In this document: positions 1 through 14,200 of the stretch, one piece after another | How positions within the stretch are numbered: the first letter of the stretch is position 1 | Layout: every line of letters begins with the position of its first letter | DNA from: Hybos culiciformis | Taxonomy: Eukaryota > Arthropoda > Insecta > Diptera > Hybotidae | NCBI GenBank assembly: GCA_964007475.1 | Contig: OZ023273.1 | Span: 30,305,557-30,369,556, forward strand | DNA: 64,000 nucleotides | Reading direction: 5' to 3' | Made by a program: the position numbers and the translations under genes | The notes under the pieces: generated by a model | The model's input: the letters and a program-made list of their open reading frames with translations, nothing else | What the model was told of the DNA's origin: nothing | Database searches by the model: none

Positions 1-372
1 GTTAAGCTGTAGGATCCAATAAAGTAATTATTATACAACACAGGTAGAAAATTTATCAAACGATTATTGATGTTTTTTCCGCCAGGTTAGATAAAAGTTT
101 TCTACCAATCACAAATATGAATAAGATTTAGATTCGACTATTATTCTTTTTGTTGACTTGATGTTTTTATTTAGATTTTTATTCTATTTACAATTTATTA
201 GAATTTAGAATTTATATTAATCAAGATGATGAGAAAGAAGATCAAAAGTAAAAAATAAAATTAAAGTTTTTATGGAATTATGAGACTTTCTTTTTTTCTA
301 TTAATTCTTAAAGTTTTTAAATGCATGTCATTAATATTACCTATATATGTATATAAATTTGTTATTCTATAC

Positions 373-1149
373 ACGGAGAGAAATCGGTTTTTATGAAATA
401 TTTGCAAGCTCGGAATAAATACTGAATTTATTTTTTTTCAATTATTCGTAAAAGGATTAAATTATTTGAGAACTATTATTCAAATCCAGGGTGTTCAATC
501 CTGGACCCAATTTTAAATCTTGGGATTTACTTTCTGATATCCCAGGACTAATTTCGTTTTTTTTTTTCACTATATTTCTTAATATTAATAAAAGAATTAA
601 AAAAACACATATTATTGAATAAACAAAAGAATTAAATTAATTCAAAAATTAAAGACCAAAAAAGAAATTATAAACTTTTGATTTGATTTTATTTGCAAAA
701 AAATTCGAAGAAACAAACCTGGTTTCATCTCCTAAACGACCTAAACCATCATTTATGATTTTTGAACGAAATAAGTGTGCTGATGAAAAGACTATCTTCG
801 ACTTCTCATCGATTTTATTGTTTTAAGATAGATCAGTCAGTGATATAGTAGTGGATTGGAATACAAAAGACCGAGCTTCGAATATTGAAGAGGGCATAAG
901 AAAAATAAAATCAGAAATTAGTAAAAAATAAAAAAACAAAAATAAATAATAAAAAAAAAAATGTGTTTCTAATGATATTTTGGGTTTCGGCGGCTTTTTA
1001 TTTTAATCTCAAAGGCTAATTTTGTATGCAATTACTCACTATTTTAATAAATTACTATCAAAACTGGCTGCTAATAAACCATTTTTGTGCTTAATTTTCG
1101 AATAAAATAGTCATTGCTGATAATAATATGAACGACGATTTCTCTCCGT
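373..1149. mobile_element. Non-autonomous TIR element (ACGGAGAGAAATCG ends)
   Basis: The left end ACGGAGAGAAATCG at 373 is matched by its reverse complement ending at 1149, over a 777-bp span. The interior is less AT-rich than the flanks, with no transposase frame. No clear target-site duplication is seen. The ends resemble those of elements at 22651, 39533 and 55537 (A-C-R-G-A-R-A), which suggests one abundant family. Confidence 0.55.
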
Positions 1150-2743
1150 TTAGTTAAAATTAAATATTTTATAGAATTTAATTTATTTATTACTTAAAAC
1201 TTATGAAATTGCTTTATTTTTCCTTAATTTTATTATATAATTATAATTTTAGATTGTATTCTGTATTGGTTTTTTGTAATAAAAATTAATATGTAATTAA
1301 GTTTGTAAATTGAAAACTGAATAAAAATTGCATAAATATTTGACAAATTGCTGGTGGAAATAAAATAAAGAACTTTTATTTTTACAATTATAATTTTTTA
1401 AAAGTCGATAATTTTAAAAAAATATGAAAAACTATGATATTTTCTGTCAAAAAAATTACTTACCTTCAAACAGAAAGAAATAATAGAAGGATTTAATGAC
1501 AAACTATTAAGGCAACGAATAAAAATTAGGAAAATTGATAATCATATAAAAATAATTCTTTCGTACAAGAAATTTTGGAATTTGATTTTTTAAACTTGTT
1601 TTTACCCTCTACCAGATATAAATATTTTTTTGATCAAATTTTTATGCAATTTTTTTATTCATTTTTTATTTCGGACTATTGCTGATAAGTTGTTAAGCTT
1701 AATATTAACTTTAACTTATTTTAGACTATTGCTGTTTATGTGTTATTGAATGTAACGCTAGATTTGTGAACCAAAAAAATTGTCTTTATATTATTAAGAA
1801 TAAAGTACCTATAATATTATTGTAATTGTTGAGTAAATATTATTAGTTAGAATTCTTTGACTGTGGTATTATAATTATATAATATTTATCATTTAAAAAA
1901 AAAATAAATAAATAATTTTGAAAATTTTAAAATTCCGAAATTTAGATAACAGGTTAGAAAATAAAAAAAATCTTGCAATGTTTTGATAATTACCTTTGTT
2001 TAATGTATTATTGAAATGTTGTTTACATTCTTTCCAGTAATAGACTATGCTACGGATATTGACTTGGTAGAAATATCAAAAGTATAACCATTTAGTGTTG
2101 TTTAAATTTTAGAAATCTTCAATCAAGATAAGTAAAATATTACATTCAAGTCGCACATTCTATTCGCAAAAAACGGAATAATTCCTGAAATGATATAAAT
2201 TTTTTCGGAATGGTTTTGACTTTGGTTGGTTAGATGAAGTAATGTGACGGAAAAGCAATTATTCTGTTAAATTGGTAAAAATTGATTAAATTGTCAAGCT
2301 AATAACTTGCTATATTTGATTGACTATTCTTTTGAGATGAATCTTAGAATATTTTAATTTTACATTCAATTGAGTGAAAAATAATTTTTGATCCTTTGAC
2401 ATAGCTCCTTTTCGATGAGGTTTTTAATTAACCTTTGTGTCTGGGGTGTTTAGTATTGTCACACTCTATTTGTATCTGTTCGAATAGCATACAAATCAAA
2501 TCATCAAAATTTTAATTCATACAAAGGAAAACAGATTTTCCAGTTTCTATAGAAAGAAGTATGTATATTTCTTTAATCTGGTGATTTGTGAACAGAAATT
2601 ATTATATCTTTAAATAAATGAAAAATCAAAATAAAAAGACTAACTTTCTTAGATTTTATGATGACCAATTCACTTTATTGATGGAAATATTGATGAATAT
2701 GTAGATTATATTTATTTCTTTTTCATTTTTCAGGATTATAAAA

Positions 2744-2779
2744 GATATTGTGGCTTTTGTGGGATATTGTGGCTTTTGT
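2744..2779. repeat. Short tandem duplication, 19-bp period
   Basis: GATATTGTGGCTTTTGT occurs at 2744-2760 and again at 2763-2779. The two copies are identical over 17 bp and separated by GG. Confidence 0.8.
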
Positions 2780-2824
2780 AGATAATATTCAACATCATTC
2801 GCGATTACTAAATGCATTAATATG

Positions 2825-3231
2825 TCGTCCTCTGAGATCAGAACTATTCTAAGTCCATTTTTTTCAAAAACTCTTTTATTTACTTATTAGCTAGTCAGTA
2901 CGGTTTCTGATGTGTGTGCAAAAACACGTGTTTGTTTAAATTGTTTTTCGTGTTCAAAACATAGGTAAGTACAAAATAATCCTATGCCCAACATATTTTT
3001 TTTTTACCGGCAAAACCATTGTATTTCCACTTATTTGAAATTTAATAGTTCTGAAAGCAGGGTATTTCATCCATTGCCCCTCTCAAAATGATTGAAAAAG
3101 GATATAATTGTAGAATAAACTTTTTGGCATACATCACTTTCTTGAACAAATAAACAGTTTTTAATCTTAAAATGGCTCTCCTCTAAAATTTTAAATTTTG
3201 GACATAGAATAGTTCTGATCTCAGGGGACGA
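2825..3231. mobile_element. MITE, 407 bp, about 35-bp TIRs and TATG duplication
   Basis: The left end starts TCGTCCTCTGAGATCAGAAC. The right end, read in reverse complement, starts TCGTCCCCTGAGATCAGAAC. The match continues through CTATTCTA and GTCCA, about 35 bp in all with few differences. TATG occurs directly outside both ends (2821-2824 and 3232-3235), consistent with a 4-bp target duplication. The interior has no usable frame, so this is a non-autonomous DNA transposon of unassigned superfamily. Confidence 0.8.
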
Positions 3232-3571
3232 TATGTGAGACAACTGATAGGAGTTAAAAAAATATATATTTTTGAATATATTATTAGAAATAAAAATGCC
3301 AATTGAAATTATAATAAAAAAGTTTCATATTTCCAAATTATTTTTTTAATATTTTTTTTTTATTTGTTTGTTGTTTGATTTTAATATATATATATTTATA
3401 TATATATAAACTAAAATTACAATAATTTTTTTTGTTTTACATTTTTTATACCAATGTAAATGTATATATATATATAATATTATATTATTATATTAATTAA
3501 ATCAATTATATTAATTGATAATATATATGCAAATTGTATAACGAATAAAAACAGCTTAAAAATTAAATATA

Positions 3572-3572
3572 C

Positions 3573-3604
<32 letters not shown>
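3572..3604. repeat. (AAT)n microsatellite
   Basis: About eleven uninterrupted AAT units. Confidence 0.95.
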
Positions 3605-3611
<7 letters not shown>

Positions 3612-5027
3612 TTGTAATAAAAAATAAAAAATAATCAAAATTTTTTATTTAAATAAAATGCAGTTTCATTAAATTACAATTTCATTTAAATTTAATTTTT
3701 TTTTTGTTTTTATTTGAATCTTTTTTTTTGAATTTTTATTTTTTTAATTTTTTTTTTTTAATAAAAGTTCTCTGCATTTCTAATTTTTTAATATTTAATT
3801 ATTAAATCTAAATTATAATTTTAATAATAATAATAATTATATAAAATTACTTAATAAAATTTGCAATGTAAAGTATATTGTGATAATTAAAATTAGAAAA
3901 AAAAATTATTTTTTACCAAAAACATTTTTTATTTGCTGTTGTCTTACATTCCGAAATTAAAAATATTGTTTAGCTTGAATTTTTTATTTTAATTTTTTAT
4001 TTTTAATCTTCATTTCTGTTTTTTTTTTTTGAAACGATATTATTCAAATAATATTTTTACTATTAATATTTTCAATTGAATTTTAAGTTCAATATTAGAG
4101 TGCAGAAATAGTGTAAACAAAAATTATTTATATGCCAAAAAATACAATACATACCTATATCATTTATGGCGGCATTTAATAAAAAAAAAATAAAAATATG
4201 TAATTTAAAATACATTCAATTGCGAATTTAAATAAATGTATATAGAAGAAAAATTTTGAGAGTTTTGGTCAATGATATACATAGACACAAATCTCGAAAA
4301 TCGGAATTTGGGTAATCGAATTTAAAGTTTGAAGTGTGTACAAAACTGAGTCGAATAACAATCAAAAGCATATTAAGAACATAAGAAACGAGATAATAAT
4401 AGCAGTAAAAATTTGTAAAATATGTGGACAAAATAATTGCTTTTTATCGTATATCGTAACGTATATAATAAAATTGATTATGATTCAGATTTGTTTAATG
4501 TAACTCACAAAATAGAATAGTTAAAATTCTCAGAAACTAGACTAGATTGGATTTGTGACAGCAATTAAACGAGATGTAATTTTTTTTTTTCAAATTTGAT
4601 TTAATATTATATTTCAGAATTAATAAACACTCCATATAAATTAAGCTAAAATAAAAATCAATTTTAGAAATATTTGAAAATTAAATTTGTTTTTTACTTT
4701 GTCTTTATTTTTAGCTAAACTTTTTATTTTGTTTTTGTTTTTTGTTAAATATAAAATTTCAATGCTATAATATAATATGAGATAATATTACATAAAAATA
4801 ATTTTTTTTTTAATTTTCATATTTTGTAATGTTTACAATGATTCAAAAAAAAAAAAAAAAACTAAAATAAAAAAAACAATTTATTGAATTTGTAGCCATA
4901 TATATTTTAAATAGATAAAAAAAAAATTACATGTATTTTTTCAATGTTTAAAATTATTTTATTTTAAATTTATTTTTTTTGTATCTTTTAAGTTTTATAT
5001 TCTTAAAGAATAACAGCTAAACTTAAG

Positions 5028-6540
5028 GGCTATTGTTATTTTATTTATTATTATTTTTTATTTTAATTTTAATTTTATTTTTTATTTTTTTAATTTAAAT
5101 TTTAAGTGAAGTTTTTTTTTTAAATTTTTGTTTTTTTTTTAATTCATTTATCATAATTATTTAGTATGGTGATAAATTGTACTTTTACAGTTATTATTTT
5201 ATTTTATTTATTTTTTATTATTAAATTTCTTCCTTTTTAATAATTCTAATATTGAGAGATATCAGCTTCATGTCTAAATACAAACATTTTTTTTTTAATT
5301 CAAACAAAAATAAAATAATAATTCTGTAAGATTGTAATAAAAAGTGTTCAAAAATTATTGTTGAAATATTTAAAAAATTTAAAATATTATTTCTTATATT
5401 GTATAATAAAAAGGGAACTTCAATTCATTATAAAAACAAACGAAAATTAATTAGATATGTCAAACTTGAAAAAAAAAATTAATATTATTAGTTGAATGAA
5501 GAATAACACACAATCGCACTAGTAAAAATCGTATAATTAAAAATAATAAAATAAAAGCAAGAGTAAGATGTAAGAGTAGTAGAGTAGCTTTTGAAAATTT
5601 AACTTGTTAACGCGTTGTTAGGCATCAAAAATGTTACTGTTGTATTGAAAATAAAATTCTTGGTGATCGTGACAGAAAATGATAAATGAAGAATTATATA
5701 CTACTGCAGAGTGCAGAGAAAAAGGATAAAGATGATTGTAATAACATTTATTATAATTTGTTAAAAAAATAGAATTATATTTTGAAACGCATGCGATTGA
5801 AAATTCATTGATAAAAAAATGTTAAAAAACGAAAAACAAAACAAAAACACTAAAAAAGGTGTAAAAAATAATTAAAAAATATTTAAAAAAAAAATTTATA
5901 TATCTAAGAATAAGAAAAAACATAATTGTTTGTGAACGTCAAAAAAATTGATTAAAAATTTAATTTTTTTTTTTGTTTTTTAATTATTTTTTTAATTTAA
6001 TATTTTTATTTTTTCAAAAAAAAAATATTAAAAAATTACTATTGTAGTATTTGTGGCTATTGTAAAAAAATTTTTAATTTTATGGCTATTGTATTTTTTT
6101 ATGGCTATTGTTATGTGTATGGATTAGAAAATGAATAACTATTGTATTTGTGTTTGGTTTTTTTTTTTAAGATTATATTTTTAAAATTAGTAATATTTTG
6201 ATTGAGTTTTTTTTTTTTTTTTAATTTACTATATTTTATTTTTATTATTTTTTTTTTTTGATAAATAAAAAAAAAAACAATCGACTGTCGGCTTAGATTG
6301 ATATTGGGAATGTTTGAGGGTAGTTTGTAATGGTTTGAAAGTGAAGGTTGTAGTTATATTTATTTATTTTGTTTATTGTTGTCAAACTGATTAAATTGTG
6401 CATTAGTATTTATTAAAATTTTTTAATTGATTTTTAAAAATACGGATATTTTTATTTAGTTTATTGTATTTCGAAAAATTTTTTTTAAATGTATATGTAT
6501 TTACATATTATATTATATAATATGTATTCCGGGCTATTGT
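5028..6540. repeat. Dispersed GGCTATTGT nonamer, five copies
   Basis: Exact GGCTATTGT occurs at 5028-5036, 6055-6063, 6084-6092, 6103-6111 and 6532-6540. CTATTGT also occurs near 6038 and 6139. On the E93-sense strand it reads ACAATAGCC. No tandem array or transposon structure links the copies. It may be an RNA-level motif if the E93 3' UTR reaches this far, but this is unproven. Confidence 0.6.
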
Positions 6541-7447
6541 TTGATTATTTTGTATATAAATGTTTTTTTTATATATGTCAATTCTATATTCTGATTATTT
6601 TTGAAAAAAAAAATAAAAAAAAAAAAAATAAAAAGATAAAAAAATAATAATGAAATAAAAAAAAAGAAACTAAATAAGAAAGTTATGTTAGAAAATAGTT
6701 AAATAAATTTTTTTTTAATATTTATTTAAAAGAAAACTTTTTCATCTCAAATGCTCTTAATTTAAGGCTTTTTTTTATTCTCATTTAGTTAGTCGAGAGC
6801 ATTTCTCCAATTAAGTTCTTTTGGGTGTTTTTCCATAATGAATTGTTTATATAAAATTATATATATATAGTATTATATAAAAAATTTTGTTTAGCTTGTT
6901 ATTACTTTAAAGAATTTGGGATTTAATAATTTTAATTTTTTTTTTGCATAATATGTCAAAATGATTTCTTTTTTATTTTTAAAGATCATGAAAGAAAATA
7001 TTATTAATATTTCTTTTTTTTTTATATAAATGATCTGAAAATAAAAGAAAAAAAAAAATATATTTATAAATAAATTTACTTTTTTTTTTGTAAAAAAACA
7101 GGTAAATATATCACTGTAAATATATATATATATATATGTATATAGTTATAATAAGGAGAAAAATAATTATTATTATTCTTTTTTTTTTTAGATGTTATTT
7201 TAATAAGAATAAGTTATTAAAAAATATAAAAGGCATTTGAATGGTATTTTTATTTGTAATTTAATTAAAATAAAAAAAGGAATAAAAGTTTGAAAAACAA
7301 AAAAAAATAATAATAATGTAGTTTATAGGTTAAGGTACTTATGTTTTTTTTTTTTTAATAAAATAAGCTCATATTAAGTTCTCATCATATCTAGAATAAT
7401 GTTTTTGATATAATTTTTAAAAGAAAACCTTGTATTTAGTGGTGGTG

Positions 7448-7462
7448 TATCACAGTGTGATA
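7448..7462. promoter_or_regulatory. 15-bp palindrome containing a K-box on the E93 strand
   Basis: TATCACAGTGTGATA has perfect 7-bp arms. Read on the minus strand it contains CTGTGATA. That is the insect 3' UTR K-box, the seed match of the miR-2/miR-13 family (established for Drosophila). It lies 8.3 kb past the E93 stop, so its presence in the mRNA is uncertain and it may be chance. Confidence 0.3.
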
Positions 7463-10400
7463 TTGACAATTTAGAAGATATTCAGCAAGGATTTTTACTT
7501 TCGCATGAATGTAGAACATTCTTATAGGTATATTTTTTATGCATATTTTATGATATTTAATTTTTTTTAAGGTGCAAAAACCAGAATCTAGAAATGCAAA
7601 TGTTCAGCAAATTTAACATTTTGCTCACATTTACGAAAAAAAAAAAAAATTTCTATCACAATGACAAAACTAAAAATTGGTAAATAATTTTAATAAAAAA
7701 TTCTTAAAAATATGATGTGTTTTATCTCAAACTTTTTTTCAATAAAATTTTGAAAGCTATACAAATTTTTAAACCAAAAAAAAAGAACGGGCTATTTTGA
7801 AATTTCTATTACTTGAATTTTTCCAGCATATATATGTGCATACTTGCAAAAATTTAAATTTTATGAGCTTATTATTATTAAAATTTAAAAAAAAAAAAAT
7901 GCTTTTTTTTTTCTTAATTTTTTTTTATTATTTTGAAAATAAAATTTTTTAATAAAAAAAAAAAAATTTAAAAAAATGATATGAAGAATATTTTATGTAC
8001 ACATTAAATATTTCTGCATTTTTTTATTATTATTTTTTTTGTTAAATAATACACTTTTTATATATCAAACAATTGCACTAGACAAAAATATTGTTATTTA
8101 TTTTTTTTTGTTTTTAAATCATTTCTAAATATATTTACAAAAAATAATTATTTTTTTTTTTTATGATTCTTAATAAAAAATTTTCTTTTTTTTTTTTTAA
8201 ATTAACCAATTTTTTTTTTTTTTGTGATTTTTTTTATTATACATTTAATTTTTTTCAATAATTATTTATTTTCTTTTATTTTTTTTTATTTGTTTTTTTT
8301 TTTAAGTTATAATATTTTAAATTATCAATCTTTTTTTCTCTCCGAAATTTTAAAACACATACCATAATTATCCTGTAGGAAGAAATTTTTTTTTTTTTGT
8401 TTCTGTAAATTTTTTAATTTTAATTTTTAACTAATTTTTTGTTTTTTCTTTTGCTGATAAAAGTTAAAATAATTCGATCAAGTTCTCTGAATTAAAGAAA
8501 AAAGTTGTTAAACAATTTAATTTCCAAGATTTTGATATAAATTGCATGTACTAATTGATTTCATAAGTTTAATAAAAGTTAAAAGTTTGAAAAATTTGTG
8601 GCACTTAAATCATCTTGTCAATATTCAGTTAACACTATACGTATGTTTTATAAAGATGAAACCCCATTCTATTAAAATTTTCTATATTTGAAAATGATTT
8701 TGTGTTTTAATTAATTTTGATTAGAACTTGATCGAATTAATAATTTTATAATGATTTAAATTTTATTTTAATTAAAAAAAAAATTGTTAAAAACGTTGGA
8801 TATTATTTAATAATACATCAATTACCAAAAATTAAATAAAAAATTATATAGGTAAAAAAATTCTGAAGAAAACCTAATTTAATTAATCTCTACAAGCTGA
8901 AAAAGCCCTGTCAAAATTCAACTATTTCGGAAATAAAAATATTCCTTCAAAATATAATTCAAAATATAATAGTACATGAATCAAGTTTCAAGTTTGATTC
9001 TGAATGCATTAAGTTTATTTTTTTATTATTAATAGTTGGTTCATTTGAACTTAAAAACCAAATTTCAAGAAAGTGGAAATGAAAAAAAAGTGTCAATTAA
9101 AAGCGTTTTGATTTTCGACGCCTTTGGAACACATCAATAAAGTTTCTTTAAAAAATAATTATTCAATAATTAGTACATATAATGCATTAGTAAAATATAT
9201 TGTTAGTGTGTCTATTTTAAATTCTTAAGAAAGAACAAAAGTACTATAATATTAATGAAAAAAATTTATTTTTGGATTTATGAATTTCTAAAAAAAAAAA
9301 TATTTTTGATTCTATGAAATTTAATTTTAGTTTATGAAGATTGTAAAATTAATTACAATTTCAATTCAATATAATAAGTGTATATACACATGAAACATGA
9401 TGTTGAACATTGTAGAAGACAGGGTTTTTCATTATTTTTGGGGGTTTAGTTTTTTTTTTCTATTTTTACAAAAGTTTTTTAACAAAAAAAAAATTTTTTT
9501 TTTATGAAATTATTAAAAGATAATCCTTTCCATTTCTTAATATAAATCTTTTCTTCAGCCCTAACAATGTATTATTATTTGAAAAAAGTTATTATTATTA
9601 TGCTTTTGTTTTTTTTCTGCTATCATTTTCACCTAGGTCAATATTATGTATAATATATATAAATAGAATACATTTATTTTTATTCCCTATATATATAATA
9701 TATATATAAATATAATTTATACATTTAAAAAGTTTTTAATGGTTTTTTTTTATTTATTTATTTATTTTTTATTTTTTTTTTGCCTAATTTTATCTGTTTT
9801 ACCATTAAATCGGTCTAATTGCACTTTGAATTTTGTTTGATTTTTAAAAATGAATTTTATAAGAAATCATTTCTCATATTTAGTTAATTAGAATTTTTTA
9901 AAAATAAGTTATATATATTTAATTATTTTACAATATAATATGTATCAAAAAACAATAAAAAATATAAACACAAAAACACAAATGAATATATATATTATAT
10001 TTTTATTTTTTAATATTTATTTATAATGTTAATTAGTTAAGCGCCCATTATGCAACATTTATTTTTGTTTTTTTTTTTTTAACAATATTGAAAGAAATAT
10101 AGGATTGAGAATTTACCATTTTCCTATCATATTTTACTTCCTATTTTGACTGTTTTTATATTTACATTTTAGACATTTTCCTATGCGCACAAATAATTCC
10201 GAATTGATTTTTGTTTTTTTTTTTTTATTTTTAATATTATAATTTTAAACCCAAAGTTAATTTATGCATTTTTGGTTTTTGGATAAAACTCAATTTTAAT
10301 TTTTTTTTTAATTGAAAAGACTGGCAAGAAGTTTCGAATGGAGTTTTTTTTTTATTGAATGAAAATTGTGATGTTTGCTTTTATTTTCCCTCCAAGACTG

Positions 10401-11242
10401 TGTTAAATATAATTAAAAACTTAAAGCTTACTTGAATTTTAAGATAATTCGGCACATAAATTGTGTTTTTGTATTCAGATGTTAACAAAATGAGATTTTT
10501 TTTTTTGAAAACTATAAATTAGTGAAAAAAATTAGTTAAATGCATTTGGGCTTAATTACTATTACAGATGAATTTTTTTTTGTTTTTTTTTTATTTTGAA
10601 AAATTAATTCGAAAAATATAACAATTTTGTGCAATCAATATTTTTAATAAAGTTTTTATTTTATATTTCTAAATTATTATCATGAATGGTATATATGAGT
10701 TCTAATTATTATTTTTTGTTTTTCAATCATAAGCATAAGAATTAATAAATTATTTTTTTTTATTTTTTCAAACAGGCGACGTTTTTTCTAACAAAAATAC
10801 AGTTTTCGACATATTGGCAAAGAGTACATTAACTTGAAGGTATTTTTTTTTTTTAAATTAGGGAAGTTAACAAAAATGTAAGATAGAGTTAAGTATATGA
10901 TCTTGATTGGGATATCATTATTAAGAATGTTATCTTAATTTTTGACAAAGTATAACTTCCCTCCTTCAAACATACAATTTAATTATATATATAAAACATT
11001 AATTTATTATATTACCTCTAAATTGAAAAAGAGATGATTTTATTAGAAGAAAATTAATTTTGCTTCTTGTTTTTTTTTTTTTAATTTACTTTTGAGACCA
11101 CACTTTATTTTAAATCAATTTTATGTTTAATTATATTATTTTAAATTCATTTATTTTTTTTTAATTAATTTATATAAATCATTATTTCACATTGTTTTGG
11201 TGTGTATATAATTATACTTTATTTAATAAATACAAATATTAA

Positions 11243-11275
<33 letters not shown>

Positions 11276-14200
11276 ATTTTGTTTTAAATTTTATTAATTT
11301 ATTAAAATTTTTTTTTGTTATGTTTTTATTTATGTTTTAGAAAATATACATACATCAAAATTTTGGATTAAAAATCACAGATAGTCATCAAAATATATTA
11401 TATAAATATTTTATACAAAAAAAAAATGTATATATAATTTTAATATATATATATATATATATATACATTTTATTCTTATTTTTAGAATTTTGTGAAAATT
11501 TTACGAAATTAGCATTATTTTTTATTTTTTATTTATTTGATATTAATTTTCTGTTTTTTCTTTAATTCGAAAGAAATCATATGATTGTAATTTTGGTTTT
11601 TATGTAATTTGGAATTATGTGGAAAACAAAATTAAATAATATGTTGTTTTTTATGATATAAAAATTAAAATGCATATAAATTTCATATTATTGGTTTGGT
11701 TGGTATATATATTAAGTTTGGCATAATAATAAAATTAGAAGATAATAAAAAGTTTTTGAATTTGTTTTTCAAAATTATCGCATATTATTTTTTTCAAATC
11801 GTATATATAGTATATATACATATAATAGATAGAGAAAGAACTGAATTTAAAAATAAAAATATCCAAAAAGTGTAGATTATTTTTCAAAGCGTTTAACTGA
11901 CAAAAATAAATTATTTGGTAAGTAATCAAAAATGCTTTCATTATTATATTGTCACACTAAAAATAATCATATTGAAAATTATAATTAAAAACTTTCATTC
12001 AAAAGTGGCTTGATCATTGATAAAATGGTTTTAATAATAAAATTTAAAATCATTGATGACAATGTACAAATATAATATACTATATAGTAGTATTTTGTTA
12101 AAATAATAATTTATGTAACATTTTTTATTTTTCAAAATTATTTAGAGAGAGCTTTTAAAATAAAAAATGTAGAAAAGGCAAAAAAAAAATGAATTTATTA
12201 TTACAAAAGCAACATATTTAGATTTTACATTTTGTATAGAAATTTTCATATTTTTAGTGATAATGTTTGAGGTATACGCGACGTGAAGACACACACATAT
12301 TTAATATGTTTAATTTTTATTTTTAGCTTCTTAATTTTTTTTTTTTATTTTTTTTTTTGTCAATAAATTTACTCATATATTTTTAGTTATTTTATTTATT
12401 ATCTTCAAGAAAAAAAATAATAATAATTTTAAGTATATATAGGTATATATATATTTTGTATAATATGTAATGATTTTGGAGACATTATTTTTTTTAATGT
12501 TATACAAATTACAAATATTATTATTATTATATTATTTTTTTTAAGGTCCAAAAAAGTAATTTCTAAATATTTTTAATACGACAGATAGTATACAATTATT
12601 TATATATGTTTAAAATAAATAAATTTTGTAATTTTGAACACACCGATTTTTTTTAATAATTTTTTTTATTTTTCTCGCCAAATATTTTACATTTATGTTA
12701 ATATGTTATTTTATGCAAATTATTGAATATAGGTTTTCATTGTATTTAAATTTAGTTAAAGTTTCTTCAAAAGTGTTAGATATAAAAATTTTCCAAAACA
12801 TGTTAATTTTTCTACAGTAGCAAATAAGTACATTAAACATTTAAGTTTTCAAAATTGATTTTCGATTGACCCGGAAAATCAACTGAAATAAAGTTTTAAG
12901 ACAAGAATAATGTTTTCTTTTTGTTTGTTAGAATGGAAGATTTATAAAGAAATATTATGTAAATTATAATTTTTGAACAATATTTGAAATTTTTGGACGA
13001 AATAATTATTGTATTTTCATTTTAAAGAGGATGAATACTGAAGTTTCAAAAAGATTGAAAAAAAATTTTTTTGAAGAATTTTTTGTATTATCTTATATAC
13101 GTTTTTAAGTTGTTAGAACAATTTTGAAAAGTAGTAGTATACAAAATTTATTGTGTCGTAGTTATATTATTAATATATAATTATACGTGTGGCTAAGACA
13201 TTATATACACTTGTTTCTTTTTGTTTATTTATAAATTTTTGAAAGAAATGTGTGTCTAAATAATTTTTGTTGACTTCGTCTAAAATTTTTTACAAAAAAA
13301 AAAAAAAAATTATCATGAATTATTTTTTTAAGGCAATTTCTTTTATTATGTTAAAATAATTATTAATTGAAATAAAAGAAAACGATTAGAAAATTATATA
13401 ATTTTATTTTTAAAAATAATTCTATACCTACACTATATATTAAGGGAATCGAAAAAATTGTAAATTTGGTTGTTAATTCTATGGATTTTTTTTTAATTTA
13501 TGGAAAATTGTATTTATTTTATTCTATTGCAAGTTGTGTTAATATCGATTGTTTTATTTACTATTGCTGTTAGTGTCATGAAAATCACCTGTTTGAGAAT
13601 TAATCTAATATTGTATGGAATAAATTATATACTGAAATTGAACATACAGTTTATTCATTTAAAACTTTCTTTCAATTACATTTCGAGCTTTAACGTTCAA
13701 AACTTGCACCTTTAATAGAGTGTAAATTGAATAGTTAGAAAATAAAATTAAATAATCATTTTCGTTAATTACTCAATTTTGTCCATCCATGTTAAAAAAA
13801 TGGATTGATATTAATTACTATTTTTTTTGACTATATTATATAATGAAATTTTATCAAAATGGAAGTAAGGATTATTTAACCCAAGCTTATAATATGCACA
13901 GTGTAAATCTAAGTAAAAAAACTACGGCAACATTTAAAGGATGAATTTTGTAATAATAATAATTTGTTTCAGAAATAAAATTAATAGAATTAGTAATAAT
14001 AAATAAGTAAAATATAGTTACCGTTTACCTGCTCATTTTATTTATAAATAATTGTGATAGAGAAGTACAAAATTCGATAAAGAATATTCAAAACAAAATT
14101 TATAAATCTTTTCTGCATGACATAGTATTAAATTATCGTTGGTGGAAATCATTTTTTTATTTTGTTTTAAAATTTTAGGTATCGCAGAGAAATCTGTTAA

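Noticed and set aside
841..885. tRNA-like A and B boxes (TAGTGGATTGG and GCTTCGAATAT)
   Set aside because: Spacing is too short for a tRNA promoter and no cloverleaf can be drawn.
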